NCBI RefSeq assembly: GCF_023715725.1
Contig: NZ_JAMBOT010000004.1
Location: 124,001-188,000, forward strand
Reading direction: 5' to 3'
DNA: 64,000 bases
DNA from: Paenibacillus pasadenensis
Lineage (GTDB): Bacteria > Bacillota > Bacilli > Paenibacillales > Paenibacillaceae
Part shown: positions 8,283 through 16,663 of the stretch, one piece after another
How positions within the stretch are numbered: the first letter of the stretch is position 1
Layout: every line of letters starts with the position of its first letter
The notes under the pieces: model-generated
The model's input: the letters and a program-made list of their open reading frames with translations, nothing else
The model's database searches: none
Told to the model about the DNA's origin: nothing
Translations under genes and position numbers: made by a program

Positions 8283-8700
8283 TCAAAATTTAAATTCTCC
8301 AATATGATTAATAAAATCTATTCTGTATTTCTTAAAAGACTGCTTGTTTTTTAACTGAATCCAATCCTCATACATTTTGTAATAAATTTCGCCATAATCC
8401 AATCCATCTGGAAGTGCGTCACAAAGCTTTATTTCTTGAATTTCATATTCTGGTAACGGGCCGATCTCTTCTATATTTGCATAAAAGTTCATTCCGTAAC
8501 TTCCGTTCATAAAATAGATTCCATATGGAGTTAGCTCAAATTTAATGGCGCCGGTTTCTTCATATAGTTCTCGACAAGCGGCACGAATCAGCTGCTCGCC
8601 TTCCTCGCGCTTCCCTCCAGGCATTATATTCGGTAATCATGACAACATATTTAATCATTTCAAAGTTTACTTCATTTAAGCTAAAACTTTTTATCTCCAT
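8283..8700 (-). pseudogene. NUDIX hydrolase with internal deletion and frame change
   Basis: A good start lies at 8700 (AAAGGAG six bases upstream). The first 25 codons give a normal NUDIX N-terminus ending KYVVMITEY. The frame then changes and continues as PGGKREEGEQ, followed by the NUDIX box residues RAACRELYEETGA, to 8283. Related proteins have roughly 15-20 residues between these two segments (the usual KW..H/KERDTWEI region), which are absent. The frame change plus loss of the strand leading into the NUDIX box indicates a pseudogene. The catalytic box itself (REL-EE) is intact. Confidence 0.7.
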
Positions 8701-8730
8701 TGAGAACTCCTTTGACAATCACAATAAATT

Positions 8731-9084
8731 TCAATCCTTCTTGCCCTTATTAAATTCACTCTCGGTTAAATACTTCTCAAGTTCCTTCTCAAGTTCATCT
8801 TCTATCTCCTCATCCATTCTGGTGCGAACCTCAGAACCTTCATCTGCATTATTATATTTTTCTAAATTCTTTTGATTTTCTTTTTGTATCTTCTCATCTT
8901 CTCTTAATAACCCTAGTTTTTCTCTAATCATTTTTAAATCTTCATAAATCTCTTTGTTTTTCTGAAATGTACTCAGCACCATTCCAAACAAAATAATAAT
9001 CAAAACAATTACTCCGTATTGACCTAGAAAGAAACCAGAAAGAAACAAAATAAATACTGCAAGTATCATTCCTATGATTACCAT
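8731..9084 (-). CDS. Small membrane protein with a charged coiled-coil tail
   Basis: A 117-residue protein with an AGGGGGAAAT site before ATG. The first 40 residues form two closely spaced hydrophobic helices (MVIIGMILAVFILFLSGFFL and YGVIVLIIILFGMVLS). The remaining 75 are strongly charged, rich in Glu and Lys, with heptad-like spacing (DLKMIREKLGLLREDEKIQK), consistent with a coiled coil on the cytoplasmic side. No family is recognised. It precedes the broken NUDIX gene on the same strand by about 30 bases. Confidence 0.6.
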   Translation of the reverse strand: MVIIGMILAVFILFLSGFFLGQYGVIVLIIILFGMVLSTFQKNKEIYEDLKMIREKLGLLREDEKIQKENQKNLEKYNNADEGSEVRTRMDEEIEDELEKELEKYLTESEFNKGKKD

Positions 9085-9118
9085 ATTTCCCCCTATTGGT
9101 ATAATGGCTTAATACTTT

Positions 9119-9589
9119 TCATCGAGCACCTCTTAGGATTTGTTCCAGTCTTGGCCCCATCTCTTTCATTTTTTCCTTGATGAACGGTTGAGTACTCTCA
9201 GGCAACTCAGTTAAACTGTAAAACTTAGCTTCTACAACTTCATCTCCGTCTGCTTTTAATTCTCCTGTATATTCCGTACATAAGTAGCCTACAACAACGT
9301 TATAATACTCATGTCCATTTTTTAATTTTGCATATAGCTCTTTACCTGAATAAACGCCTAATAGTTGAAGCGGTCCTAAATTAATGTTTATTTCTTCTTT
9401 TGCTTCCCTTCTAATGCAATCTTCAACCGACTCTCCGAGCTCCATTAAACCTCCGGGAATTCCCCAAGCCCCATCCTGATACTTAACTAATAAAATTTGA
9501 CGATTATTATTTACTATTACGACACTTGGTCTTACTAAAATTAAAGGCTGGCTGCCGACTATTTCTCTAAGCTCTTCAATATATCCCAT
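9119..9589 (-). CDS. NUDIX hydrolase
   Basis: A 156-residue intact NUDIX protein. The box reads GGLMELGESVEDCIRREAKEE with the REAKEE metal-binding core, preceded by VNNNRQILLVKYQDGAWGIP, the canonical strand-loop-PGG approach. Members cleave nucleoside diphosphates linked to another moiety; the substrate is not evident. The start is placed at the ATG at 9589, six bases after AGAGGTG, rather than the ATG at 9598. It is the first gene of the accessory strip on the minus strand. Confidence 0.88.
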   Translation of the reverse strand: MGYIEELREIVGSQPLILVRPSVVIVNNNRQILLVKYQDGAWGIPGGLMELGESVEDCIRREAKEEININLGPLQLLGVYSGKELYAKLKNGHEYYNVVVGYLCTEYTGELKADGDEVVEAKFYSLTELPESTQPFIKEKMKEMGPRLEQILRGAR

Positions 9590-9674
9590 GGAATACACCT
9601 CTTCAGTTATCCATTTTCAATCCCCCTCATGTTACAATATATTTCCACCTATTCCAATTCATTATCTAAAGCAA

Positions 9675-9713
9675 AAGAGACCTGCGAGCAAGAAAGCTCT
9701 GCCAGGGTCTCTT
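9675..9713. terminator. Bidirectional-looking terminator hairpin
   Basis: AAGAGACC (9675-9682) pairs with GGTCTCTT (9706-9713). On the minus strand it follows the oxidoreductase gene and is succeeded by TTTTGCTTT. Confidence 0.7.
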
Positions 9714-9768
9714 CGTTAATTTAATAGTGCTATTCAATCAAATCGGCCTACTTTTAGACAACCCATAC

Positions 9769-10683
9769 TTAGCTAATAGTCAAAACAATCTTCCCTCTTC
9801 CATGCCTGGTCTCGATCAGCCTGTGCGCTGCTTCAACCTGTTCAAGCGGGAATGTCTGGCGGATTGTCGTGCGAAGCTTGCCGTTGGCATGAAGTTCGGC
9901 AAGCTCGGCAAGTCTCGCTGCAGAACGTACTCCGCGAACAGCCGGAATGCCAAGTTCCTCAATGATGTCGTATGCGACAAACGTGCATATTCGCTTTCTA
10001 TCCGCCACCAATTCAACGGATGCACGGACACCTGCTTCGCCCGCCGTATCAAAAGCCGCATCGACGCCGTCCGGCGCAAGCGCGCGCACTCTCTCGACCA
10101 GTCCCTCTCCGTAGGTTACTGGAATCGCCCCCAATGAGCGAACATAATCATGGTTGCCCTCGCTCGCCGTTCCAATAACTGTTTTTGCTCCCCATAATTT
10201 TGCAAGCTGCACAGCATAAGAGCCAAGCGAACCGGCAGCGCCGTGGATGATAACCGTATCGCCAGGACCGACTCCGATCGCTTTAAGCGCGATATAAGCT
10301 CCTTGACCGTTACCTGTCAATCCCCCTGCCACTTCCCAAGGCATGCTCTCCGGCTTCCTCACAATTTGATCCGCTCCAACAACGACATATTCGGCATAAC
10401 AATTCAACAGGTTAAAACCGAGCACTTCGCTTCCGATCGCAAATTCCGTGACACCTTCGCCTACCTGATCAATAATGCCAGCAAACTCGTTTCCAATGAT
10501 TTGCGGCAGTTGAATCGTTACGCCCGGCGGTGTCCAGCCGCCTCTCACTCCGCAATCGTAATGCTGTACGCCCGCCGTTTTGACGCGGACCCTCACTTGA
10601 CCCGGCCCTACCTGCGGATCCGGAACCGATATCACCTTCATCACTTCAGGTCCGCCAATCTCGCAAAATACAGCTGCTTTCAT
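9769..10683 (-). CDS. Zinc-independent NADP-dependent quinone oxidoreductase-like enzyme
   Basis: A 304-residue medium-chain dehydrogenase of the quinone oxidoreductase/zeta-crystallin type. The N-terminal GroES-like domain has MKAAVFCEIGGPEVMKV and PQIIGNEFAGIIDQVGEGV; the nucleotide fold has VIIHGAAGSLGSYAVQLAKLWGA. The zinc-binding Cys/His residues of alcohol dehydrogenases are absent. The start at 10683 has AAGGAGGAG upstream. It lies 13 bases behind the MFS transporter on the same strand, and both diverge from a LysR gene, suggesting a small detoxification unit responding to a quinone or electrophile. That role is inferred. Confidence 0.85.
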   Translation of the reverse strand: MKAAVFCEIGGPEVMKVISVPDPQVGPGQVRVRVKTAGVQHYDCGVRGGWTPPGVTIQLPQIIGNEFAGIIDQVGEGVTEFAIGSEVLGFNLLNCYAEYVVVGADQIVRKPESMPWEVAGGLTGNGQGAYIALKAIGVGPGDTVIIHGAAGSLGSYAVQLAKLWGAKTVIGTASEGNHDYVRSLGAIPVTYGEGLVERVRALAPDGVDAAFDTAGEAGVRASVELVADRKRICTFVAYDIIEELGIPAVRGVRSAARLAELAELHANGKLRTTIRQTFPLEQVEAAHRLIETRHGRGKIVLTIS

Positions 10684-10696
10684 ATCAATCTCCTCC

Positions 10697-12094
10697 TTAT
10701 TTTGACCGCTGGTAGACTCCAACGCTTTTTCCAAACTTATACCGATAGAGCAGTACAATAAATCCATTCAAAAACCCTAAAACAAGGTATAGGTTGCTGT
10801 AAACAGATGCATTTGGATCTGTAATCATAAAATTCCACTGTACGCCAGCCCCCTGATCGGCGATTTTCCCGTATACATTTGCAGACACGGCGCCAGCTAT
10901 GAAGTTGGACATCGCCAGCATGCCCATCCCTATGCCAATCTGTTCTTTCGGCAGTGTTCTTGATATCAGGTTAGATAAAGCCATGAAGAGGAATGACTGT
11001 CCCACCACCCCAAAAATCAGAAACGCAGCGATTACGGCCGGGGAGTGCTCGACGAATGCGGACATGCAGGCAAAGCACAATAACAGCAGCGCGGAAGCGG
11101 AATAAAATAGAAACGGTATGCCTTTAACATCGGCGAGCCAGCCGCCCTTCCGGCCCAACAATGCTGCTGTCACCGCCGCTGGCAGCATAACTAACCCTGT
11201 CATGCCGGAGTCCAGGTCATGAATCGCCTTCAAAAGCTGAGGTGTCAAAAAATAAAGCGAATAACCGATTCCGGTTGCAAGAAAAGCCAACGCCAGCCCT
11301 AATGAATACCTTTTATTTTGAATCAGACCTAAGGGTAAAAACGGCTCTGCTGCGGTGCGGATTCGTATGAACAGCAGAATGATTAGGATCAAACAGCCGA
11401 TGGCTGTCAACCAGGACTCGTACGTAATCGCGAGCAGGAATAATACCGCCGCCCCGGCAAGCAACCCGCCTCCAAGCCAATCGATGCGGCCGCCCTTCCT
11501 TTCCTGATCCTGCAGAAATCGGCGGTAATACGGCAGCGCGGCTAAGGTCAGTACCGGCATAACAAACAGCCAGCGCCAATGCAGCGTGCTAACGACCAAA
11601 GCGGCAGCGACCGGACCAATCGCGCTGCCAATGGCCATGCCGGTCATCGCAATTCCAAGAGCTCGCCCGCGATGCTCTTCCGGAAAGTAACGTACGGGAA
11701 TGATTCCGGCCGCTGCTGGAATTACTGCCGCCCCAGCCGCTTGAACCATTCTGCCGAGCAGCACCATCCAATAATCTTGAGCGAACAGTCCGAACATGGA
11801 ACCAAGAGCTAGCAGGGTCAAGCCTACCGTCAATACATTTTTCAGCCTGTACCTATCCGCCAGCTTTCCGTAAATCACAGTTCCAATGGCATAAACCAGC
11901 AGATATCCGGATGTCACCCAGCTGACTTGAGCAATGGATAGCTGGAACTGTTCGGCGATATCGGGCAACACAATGTTGAACATGGTTGCGCTCATCACGG
12001 AGATGACCAGCGTAAAAGCGAGAACGTAGATGATTTTTCCGCTTGGCTGCCGCTCGGTTTGTAGCTTCACATCTCCAGCCTTCTTTCTTTGCAT
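10697..12094 (-). CDS. MFS multidrug-type exporter
   Basis: A 465-residue, highly hydrophobic protein with about 12-14 helices. The N-terminal half has the DHA2-like signature FNIVLPDIAEQFQLSIAQVSWVTSGY and the MFS motif A GKLADRYRLKNVL between helices 2 and 3; PVRYFPEEHRGRALGIAMTG and GSAIGPVAAALV match motif C of drug antiporters. It probably expels drugs or toxic metabolites by proton antiport across the cytoplasmic membrane. It is cotranscribed with the oxidoreductase and faces away from the LysR gene, the usual arrangement for local control. Confidence 0.85.
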   Translation of the reverse strand: MQRKKAGDVKLQTERQPSGKIIYVLAFTLVISVMSATMFNIVLPDIAEQFQLSIAQVSWVTSGYLLVYAIGTVIYGKLADRYRLKNVLTVGLTLLALGSMFGLFAQDYWMVLLGRMVQAAGAAVIPAAAGIIPVRYFPEEHRGRALGIAMTGMAIGSAIGPVAAALVVSTLHWRWLFVMPVLTLAALPYYRRFLQDQERKGGRIDWLGGGLLAGAAVLFLLAITYESWLTAIGCLILIILLFIRIRTAAEPFLPLGLIQNKRYSLGLALAFLATGIGYSLYFLTPQLLKAIHDLDSGMTGLVMLPAAVTAALLGRKGGWLADVKGIPFLFYSASALLLLCFACMSAFVEHSPAVIAAFLIFGVVGQSFLFMALSNLISRTLPKEQIGIGMGMLAMSNFIAGAVSANVYGKIADQGAGVQWNFMITDPNASVYSNLYLVLGFLNGFIVLLYRYKFGKSVGVYQRSK

Positions 12095-12173
12095 CGGCTC
12101 TTACCTGGAAGTTTTTGCTTGCTTAACGTTAGTTTATAGCTCACAATCAATAAATAAAAATACATCTTTGAAT

Positions 12174-12198
12174 ATATAACTCATTCCATTGAGTATAT
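12174..12198. promoter_or_regulatory. Candidate LysR operator in the divergent promoter region
   Basis: CTCA (12180-12183) and TGAG (12190-12193) frame a six-base centre and extend into near-symmetric AT arms (ATATAACTCA against TGAGTATAT). It lies just upstream of the LysR start and about 90 bases from the MFS start. The sequence is directly visible; its use by this LysR protein is inferred. Confidence 0.45.
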
Positions 12199-12215
12199 AA
12201 GGGGAGGAACCGTCC

Positions 12216-13079
12216 GTGGAGATGCTGCAATTAAGGTATTTTCAAAAAGTGGCCCGCATGGAGCATATTACAAAAGCGGCGCAGGAGCTGCGAATCGCAC
12301 AGCCCGCGTTAAGCAAAACGATTGCCCGGCTTGAAGAGGACCTTGGAGTTCCGCTTTTTGACCGCATCGGCAAACAAATCAAGCTGAACTCGCTTGGCAA
12401 AATATTTCTGGATAAAGTCGACGTAGCGCTTGAGCTGCTTGAAGAGGGGCGGCGCGAGGTGGCGGATTTGGGGGGCTTGGAGTATGGGAGCATCCGTCTT
12501 GCCATGACAACGCTGGATCGTTTATCGGAGCCGCTTGGCGAGTTTTTAACGCTGTATCCCAACGTCAACCTGCAAATTACGCAAACATCGACGGCGGAAA
12601 TGGCGCGTTTGCTGGATGCCGGAGGAATTGATATCGGGTTTTCGGCATTGCCGATTGAGCTCTCTGGGATAGCTTCAGCAATCGTTCTGAAGGAGGATGT
12701 GTATCTGGCCGTTCCACTCGATCACCGCTTTGCCCAACGCGACTCGATTCATCTTAAGGAAGTCGGGGATGACCCGTTTATCGGCTATAAGGAAGGGCAT
12801 GTGATGAATCATTTAAACGATGTCTTTTTCCGTAAAGCAGGCATTTCACCGAAATTTGTCTGCCAAGTCGATGAGCCCGGAGCAATCGTCAGCCTCGTTC
12901 GCACCGGTCTTGGCGTAGCTTTGTTCGGCTGCAAGGGCGGTGAAGATGCCGGTTATAAGCTGCTTCGCATCGAGTCACCGGCTTGTTACCGGAGTTACCG
13001 CGTTTATTGGTCGGAAAAGCGTTATTTTTCGCTCGCGGCCCGCAAGTTTTTAACTTTTCTTGAGGAATATTTTAAATAA
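12216..13079 (+). CDS. LysR family transcriptional regulator
   Basis: A 287-residue regulator. The N-terminal winged helix-turn-helix is textbook: LRYFQKVARMEHITKAAQEL, then RIAQPALSKTIARLEEDLGV and PLFDRIGKQIKLNSLG. The C-terminal periplasmic-binding-like effector domain spans about residues 90-285. The GTG start has GGGGAGG eight bases upstream. It faces away from the MFS exporter and oxidoreductase genes and probably controls them from the shared 120-bp region. The inducer is unknown. It marks the right-hand end of the higher-GC block before the AT-rich island. Confidence 0.9.
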   Translation: MEMLQLRYFQKVARMEHITKAAQELRIAQPALSKTIARLEEDLGVPLFDRIGKQIKLNSLGKIFLDKVDVALELLEEGRREVADLGGLEYGSIRLAMTTLDRLSEPLGEFLTLYPNVNLQITQTSTAEMARLLDAGGIDIGFSALPIELSGIASAIVLKEDVYLAVPLDHRFAQRDSIHLKEVGDDPFIGYKEGHVMNHLNDVFFRKAGISPKFVCQVDEPGAIVSLVRTGLGVALFGCKGGEDAGYKLLRIESPACYRSYRVYWSEKRYFSLAARKFLTFLEEYFK

Positions 13080-13928
13080 GCAAATAAGACTGCATGGAGC
13101 CTCTAGCTCTGTGCGGTCTTATGTAAAAACAATAAGGCGAAAATTCATGTTATTTTCCATAATGTGTTCCCCAGGGGCTAGTTCCATCAATATCGTCAAT
13201 TTTAATACTGGATTTCTGACCACTAATATATTTTGGAATTTAAACTATTCCTCGCTCGATAGTTTAATGCGCGCTCTCTAACCCTAAAGCAGCTTGATGC
13301 TTCTCCCAATCGTTTCCCATCTTTCTATTCTCTCCTCTAATGTCGTGAATTCGATCTTACCTTTGTACATTTCTCTTAGTCTTATATCCGTATGTATCTT
13401 CTTTCCCATTGCTGACTCTAAAGCCGATCCCACAATTCCTGTGCCTGCAAATGCCCACGTTTATTCAATGGAATATAACTTTGACTTTGTGCGCGTTTTC
13501 AGTGTTCCATATTGTAAAGCCATGCCTAATGAGGCTGATTGGGGATATGCTAAAATCCTCCCTTTCTAGTTGATTGCATTGTCTTTATAAGTCTTCAATG
13601 TTTGTAAGTACGATTACAATGCGGGCATATTAAATTCATTGTGACTTTGTATTTCTCAACACACCTTATTTTCCCAGGGTATTCAACAGATTGATCAAGC
13701 TTTTCCTAGTACTATTATCATAATTTGAGCAATACCTTATCTAGCTATATATACAATCAATAGAATAATCATAACGATTGTAAATCCTAGCCAAAAGATT
13801 GACCGGCTCATGATTTCCTTCACATTTGTTCAGTATGCCGTGTACCAATTTCTTTTAAGCTCCTTAGTTCCATAACACAAGTTGCCTTATGTAAGCCTAG
13901 ATATATTTTACTGCTGTCTATAATAGTC
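13080..13928. other. Gene-poor AT-rich stretch with coding remnants
   Basis: No intact gene of normal size is supported here. On the minus strand there are short pieces: a 58-codon open segment ending at 13284 after an in-frame stop at 13461-13463 (AFAGTGIVGSALESAMGKKI then a charged tail), a zinc-ribbon-like end at 13595-13705 (ICPHCNRTYKH), and a 24-residue single-helix peptide at 13737-13811. I read these as decayed genes at the edge of the TIR island; the original families are not identifiable. Confidence 0.45.
13737..13811 (-). CDS. Possible 24-residue single-helix membrane peptide
   Basis: An ATG with AAGGAA four to five bases upstream opens a frame reading MSRSIFWLGFTIVMIILLIV followed by YIAR and TAA. 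It could be a genuine small membrane peptide or the N-terminal piece of the decayed zinc-ribbon gene that follows at 13595-13705. No independent evidence of expression. Confidence 0.3.
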   Translation of the reverse strand: MSRSIFWLGFTIVMIILLIVYIAR

Positions 13929-14666
13929 CTACTTCTTTAAAACTTCCATCATACTTATTTTATTAGTTGGAATAATTCTTAAACTCCCTTTCTTATCTTG
14001 GCCTATTATCATATCCTTATTAATTTCCAACAAAAGTAATTCAATATGACTTTTGTTTTCTAAATTAATTCTAATTACATTCACATTAAGATCACCATTT
14101 TGATAATTCAACAATTTTATTTCTTGCGAATATTCCCCGAAATGAAAAACGAAGATAAGTAGCGAAATAATTAGAAACAAGAAACAAATAAATACATTAG
14201 GGTTTAGAAAACAAGTATACTTATTCAAACTTTTAAATACTTTAATTTGAACCAAACAGTATACACTTAACAAAATCATCATTATATTATCAGACAAAGG
14301 GTATGTAAAATTAGTGAATATCAATATTACAAAATTGAGAATGAAAAAGCTAAATAAAACAGGCGATTTTATTAACCAAACAATTTTTTTATCAATCCAA
14401 TTATAGAGCAGTAAACTCAAACAAAATATTGGTGCTATTAAGGCTATTAGAATATATAATCCTTTAAACAAATAAGTTTCAATACTCACAGAAAATGCTA
14501 TGAAGTTAGGATCGTTAATAATAGAAAATCCATGAGAGCTACTATAAATGCCTTGCACATAAATAAAACCAAAAAAATATGAAACAAGCGGAAGTACGAT
14601 TATTATCTCTTTATATCTAGTTAGAATATCTATTGGTTTATCACTCAAATATTTATCTCCTCTCAT
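13929..14666 (-). CDS. Five-helix membrane protein beside TIR genes
   Basis: A 245-residue protein with five predicted helices (roughly residues 17-38, 67-90, 101-120, 126-144, 155-176) followed by about 65 soluble residues ending ELLLLEINKDMIIGQDKKG and SLRIIPTNKISMMEVL, which read like a small beta-rich domain. The base composition is very AT-rich. It is the last gene of a same-strand run after two TIR-domain genes, and its topology (five helices plus a short soluble tail) matches the membrane protein at the other end of the run. In TIR-based defence systems a membrane protein can be the effector; that role here is a guess from position only. Confidence 0.6.
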   Translation of the reverse strand: MRGDKYLSDKPIDILTRYKEIIIVLPLVSYFFGFIYVQGIYSSSHGFSIINDPNFIAFSVSIETYLFKGLYILIALIAPIFCLSLLLYNWIDKKIVWLIKSPVLFSFFILNFVILIFTNFTYPLSDNIMMILLSVYCLVQIKVFKSLNKYTCFLNPNVFICFLFLIISLLIFVFHFGEYSQEIKLLNYQNGDLNVNVIRINLENKSHIELLLLEINKDMIIGQDKKGSLRIIPTNKISMMEVLKK

Positions 14667-14938
14667 TTTAAAGTCTTGATCTGGAAACAGCCAACATCAA
14701 GATATCTTAATACCCATCATCACAACTTAAGTATAAGAATCTTCTATAAATCTGCGAACAAAAAAGAAATCCAGTTTATCCTTACCGGACTGGCTGAATT
14801 TCAAATAAAATACAATCGATTTCCTTTTAGTAAAAGCGCATATGTTCTTTGTCTGATCCCTGACTGTATTGACTTGAATTTAACAAACTCTGTAGTAAGC
14901 GCTCCAATTCAAATTTAAATCATATCCTACCTTTACTT

Positions 14939-15688
14939 TTATCGCCAATATTCAAGAGATATAAGTAATTCTCTAAGTCCCTTTTCATAATCGTCTCTGA
15001 AGTCTGCATATTTTTTGGTCTTTAAAAGTTCAGGAATTTTACAGTCTTCAAGTAAAACAGGAAGAATCTTAACTTTCTTTTCATTAATTTCGTCCCAATA
15101 TTTACTCTGCCATTCTTGTTCAACCCACAGGGATTCAAGAGAATTCTTAGAGAGTAGGACTAGAACAAAGTCGCTATCCATTAAGGCATTAGATATACTT
15201 CCTGGAATTGATTCACCTATTTTTATCTGCCACTCATCCAACCAAGGGCAATGTCCCGCTTCCACTAAATCTGTTGCAAGCAACCTAGCCATTGGCTTAT
15301 CTAATGAAGAATGAGAAATAAATATTTTTTTACCTGTACCTTCACTCATAAATCTAGCCTTAAAATACTTATCCGAAAATAGTGATTCAATATAAATAAA
15401 TTCTGTAAGTAAATCCACCTTAGATTTTTCAGATATTTTTGTTTTTAAATATTTCATTTCAAACATTTTTTTTTGAATATCCCCCTGCCTTTTATATAGA
15501 TCTTCAGTTGTAATTTCTCTTAGACTATCCATAGGAATTTCATATTCTCTTGAGTAAAGCGGATGACCTATGCTGACAAAACCAATATGTTGATCATGCT
15601 CGTCTACTTCATCATCGTCAAAATAACCAATTCGACCTTTAAATTTCCCTTTTGTAACGAATACCGAACAACCATAATATAGTGCCAA
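14939..15688 (-). CDS. TIR-domain protein with an N-terminal SH3/KOW-like segment
   Basis: The TIR domain occupies about residues 120-245: KKIFISHSSLDKPMARLLA (box 1), WLDEWQIKIGESI, then DSDFVLVLLSKNSLESLWVE with the W-x-x-x-E motif at Trp188 and Glu192, the position of the catalytic Glu in NAD-cleaving TIRs. The first 60 residues (GCSVFVTKGKFKGRIGYFDD) resemble a small beta-barrel and are followed by a helical linker. The start is taken as TTG at 15688, nine bases after AAAGGAG; ATGs at 15715 and 15697 are in frame, but the first precedes the ribosome site and the second abuts it. Likely cotranscribed with the TIR gene upstream. Confidence 0.8.
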   Translation of the reverse strand: MALYYGCSVFVTKGKFKGRIGYFDDDEVDEHDQHIGFVSIGHPLYSREYEIPMDSLREITTEDLYKRQGDIQKKMFEMKYLKTKISEKSKVDLLTEFIYIESLFSDKYFKARFMSEGTGKKIFISHSSLDKPMARLLATDLVEAGHCPWLDEWQIKIGESIPGSISNALMDSDFVLVLLSKNSLESLWVEQEWQSKYWDEINEKKVKILPVLLEDCKIPELLKTKKYADFRDDYEKGLRELLISLEYWR

Positions 15689-15742
15689 GAAATGCATCTC
15701 CTTTACACAATTCATTTTATTGGTTTATTTTAATTTAATGCT

Positions 15743-16630
15743 TTAAATTTTATCTCCTTTGTACCAATTAAATTTTTTTACCATCTCTATGGCTGCTTCA
15801 TATATTTCATTGCCTCTTGAAAATCGTTCTGTAAAATAAACTGGCTTACCATTAGAAATACCGTAAGCCGAAAGTGAATCTTCTAAATATCTCCATAGAT
15901 ATTCATCACAGGAATTCACTGAGTTTCCAATAAACTTTTCATAATCACTTGCTTTAAGGTTATTGGGATTAGATTCGTTCTTAAAGCTAACTTTATACGC
16001 ATTAGTGACGCCATCTAATTTAAATGAAATAAATCTTCTTTCTTGCTTATAAGAGTTATAAAAAGAAATAGAATATTCATTAGCTGTGCCACCAACCCAT
16101 GCAGACCATTTATAATCATATGCCCTGTCCACTAATGTAGTTACTAAATGTTCAAATTCTCTAATTTTAAATTTCTTCCAATTAACTTTCTTTTTTGAAG
16201 TAAACTTTCTCCAGTTATCCTGTGTTATAGCTTCCGATTCATCAACGCCAAATATTCCAGCTAGTTCACTGAAGCCTGCCTGATATTCCCCTCTGAAATC
16301 TGCATATCTCCGATCTGCCAAGAAATAAGGCATACAACATTCTCTGTACAAAATCGGAAGAATAAAAACTTTCCTCGTTTGCAATTGTTTCACCCAAGCT
16401 GCTCCCAGTTCGCTTTTAACCCATTCGGAATTTAGCGCTTCTGGTGATAATACTATCCCTAGAAATTCGTTTTCTCTAATTCCTTCCTCAATCTTCCATG
16501 TAATAGAATCACCAATTCTTATCTCCCATTTATCGAACCAAACATTAATTCCCAATCTTTTCAAATCTCTTGCAAGTTTTTCAACAAAAGGTTTATCAAT
16601 ACTGGTATGACTAAGAAATATACTGGTCAT
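15743..16630 (-). CDS. TIR-domain protein with an unrecognised C-terminal domain
   Basis: A 295-residue protein whose TIR domain is N-terminal (residues 1-130): MTSIFLSHTSIDKPFVEKLA, WFDKWEIRIGDSI, EFLGIVLSPEALNSEWVKSE with Trp70 and Glu74 forming W-x-x-x-E, and the closing strand VFILPILYRECCMPYFL. Bacterial TIRs often cleave NAD+ or make cyclic ADP-ribose signals in phage defence. Residues 140-295 (VNWKKFKIREFEHLVTTLVD onward) form a soluble domain I do not recognise, perhaps a sensor. The start at 16630 has AAGGAG seven bases upstream. Its TIR is clearly related to that of the next gene, but the domain order is reversed. Confidence 0.8.
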   Translation of the reverse strand: MTSIFLSHTSIDKPFVEKLARDLKRLGINVWFDKWEIRIGDSITWKIEEGIRENEFLGIVLSPEALNSEWVKSELGAAWVKQLQTRKVFILPILYRECCMPYFLADRRYADFRGEYQAGFSELAGIFGVDESEAITQDNWRKFTSKKKVNWKKFKIREFEHLVTTLVDRAYDYKWSAWVGGTANEYSISFYNSYKQERRFISFKLDGVTNAYKVSFKNESNPNNLKASDYEKFIGNSVNSCDEYLWRYLEDSLSAYGISNGKPVYFTERFSRGNEIYEAAIEMVKKFNWYKGDKI

Positions 16631-16663
16631 AGATAGCTCCTTAATACAAAAATACATTTTATA

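Noticed and set aside
13294..13569. 91-codon plus-strand frame in the gene-poor stretch
   Set aside because: No ribosome site or recognisable domain; the minus-strand fragments in the same place look more protein-like.
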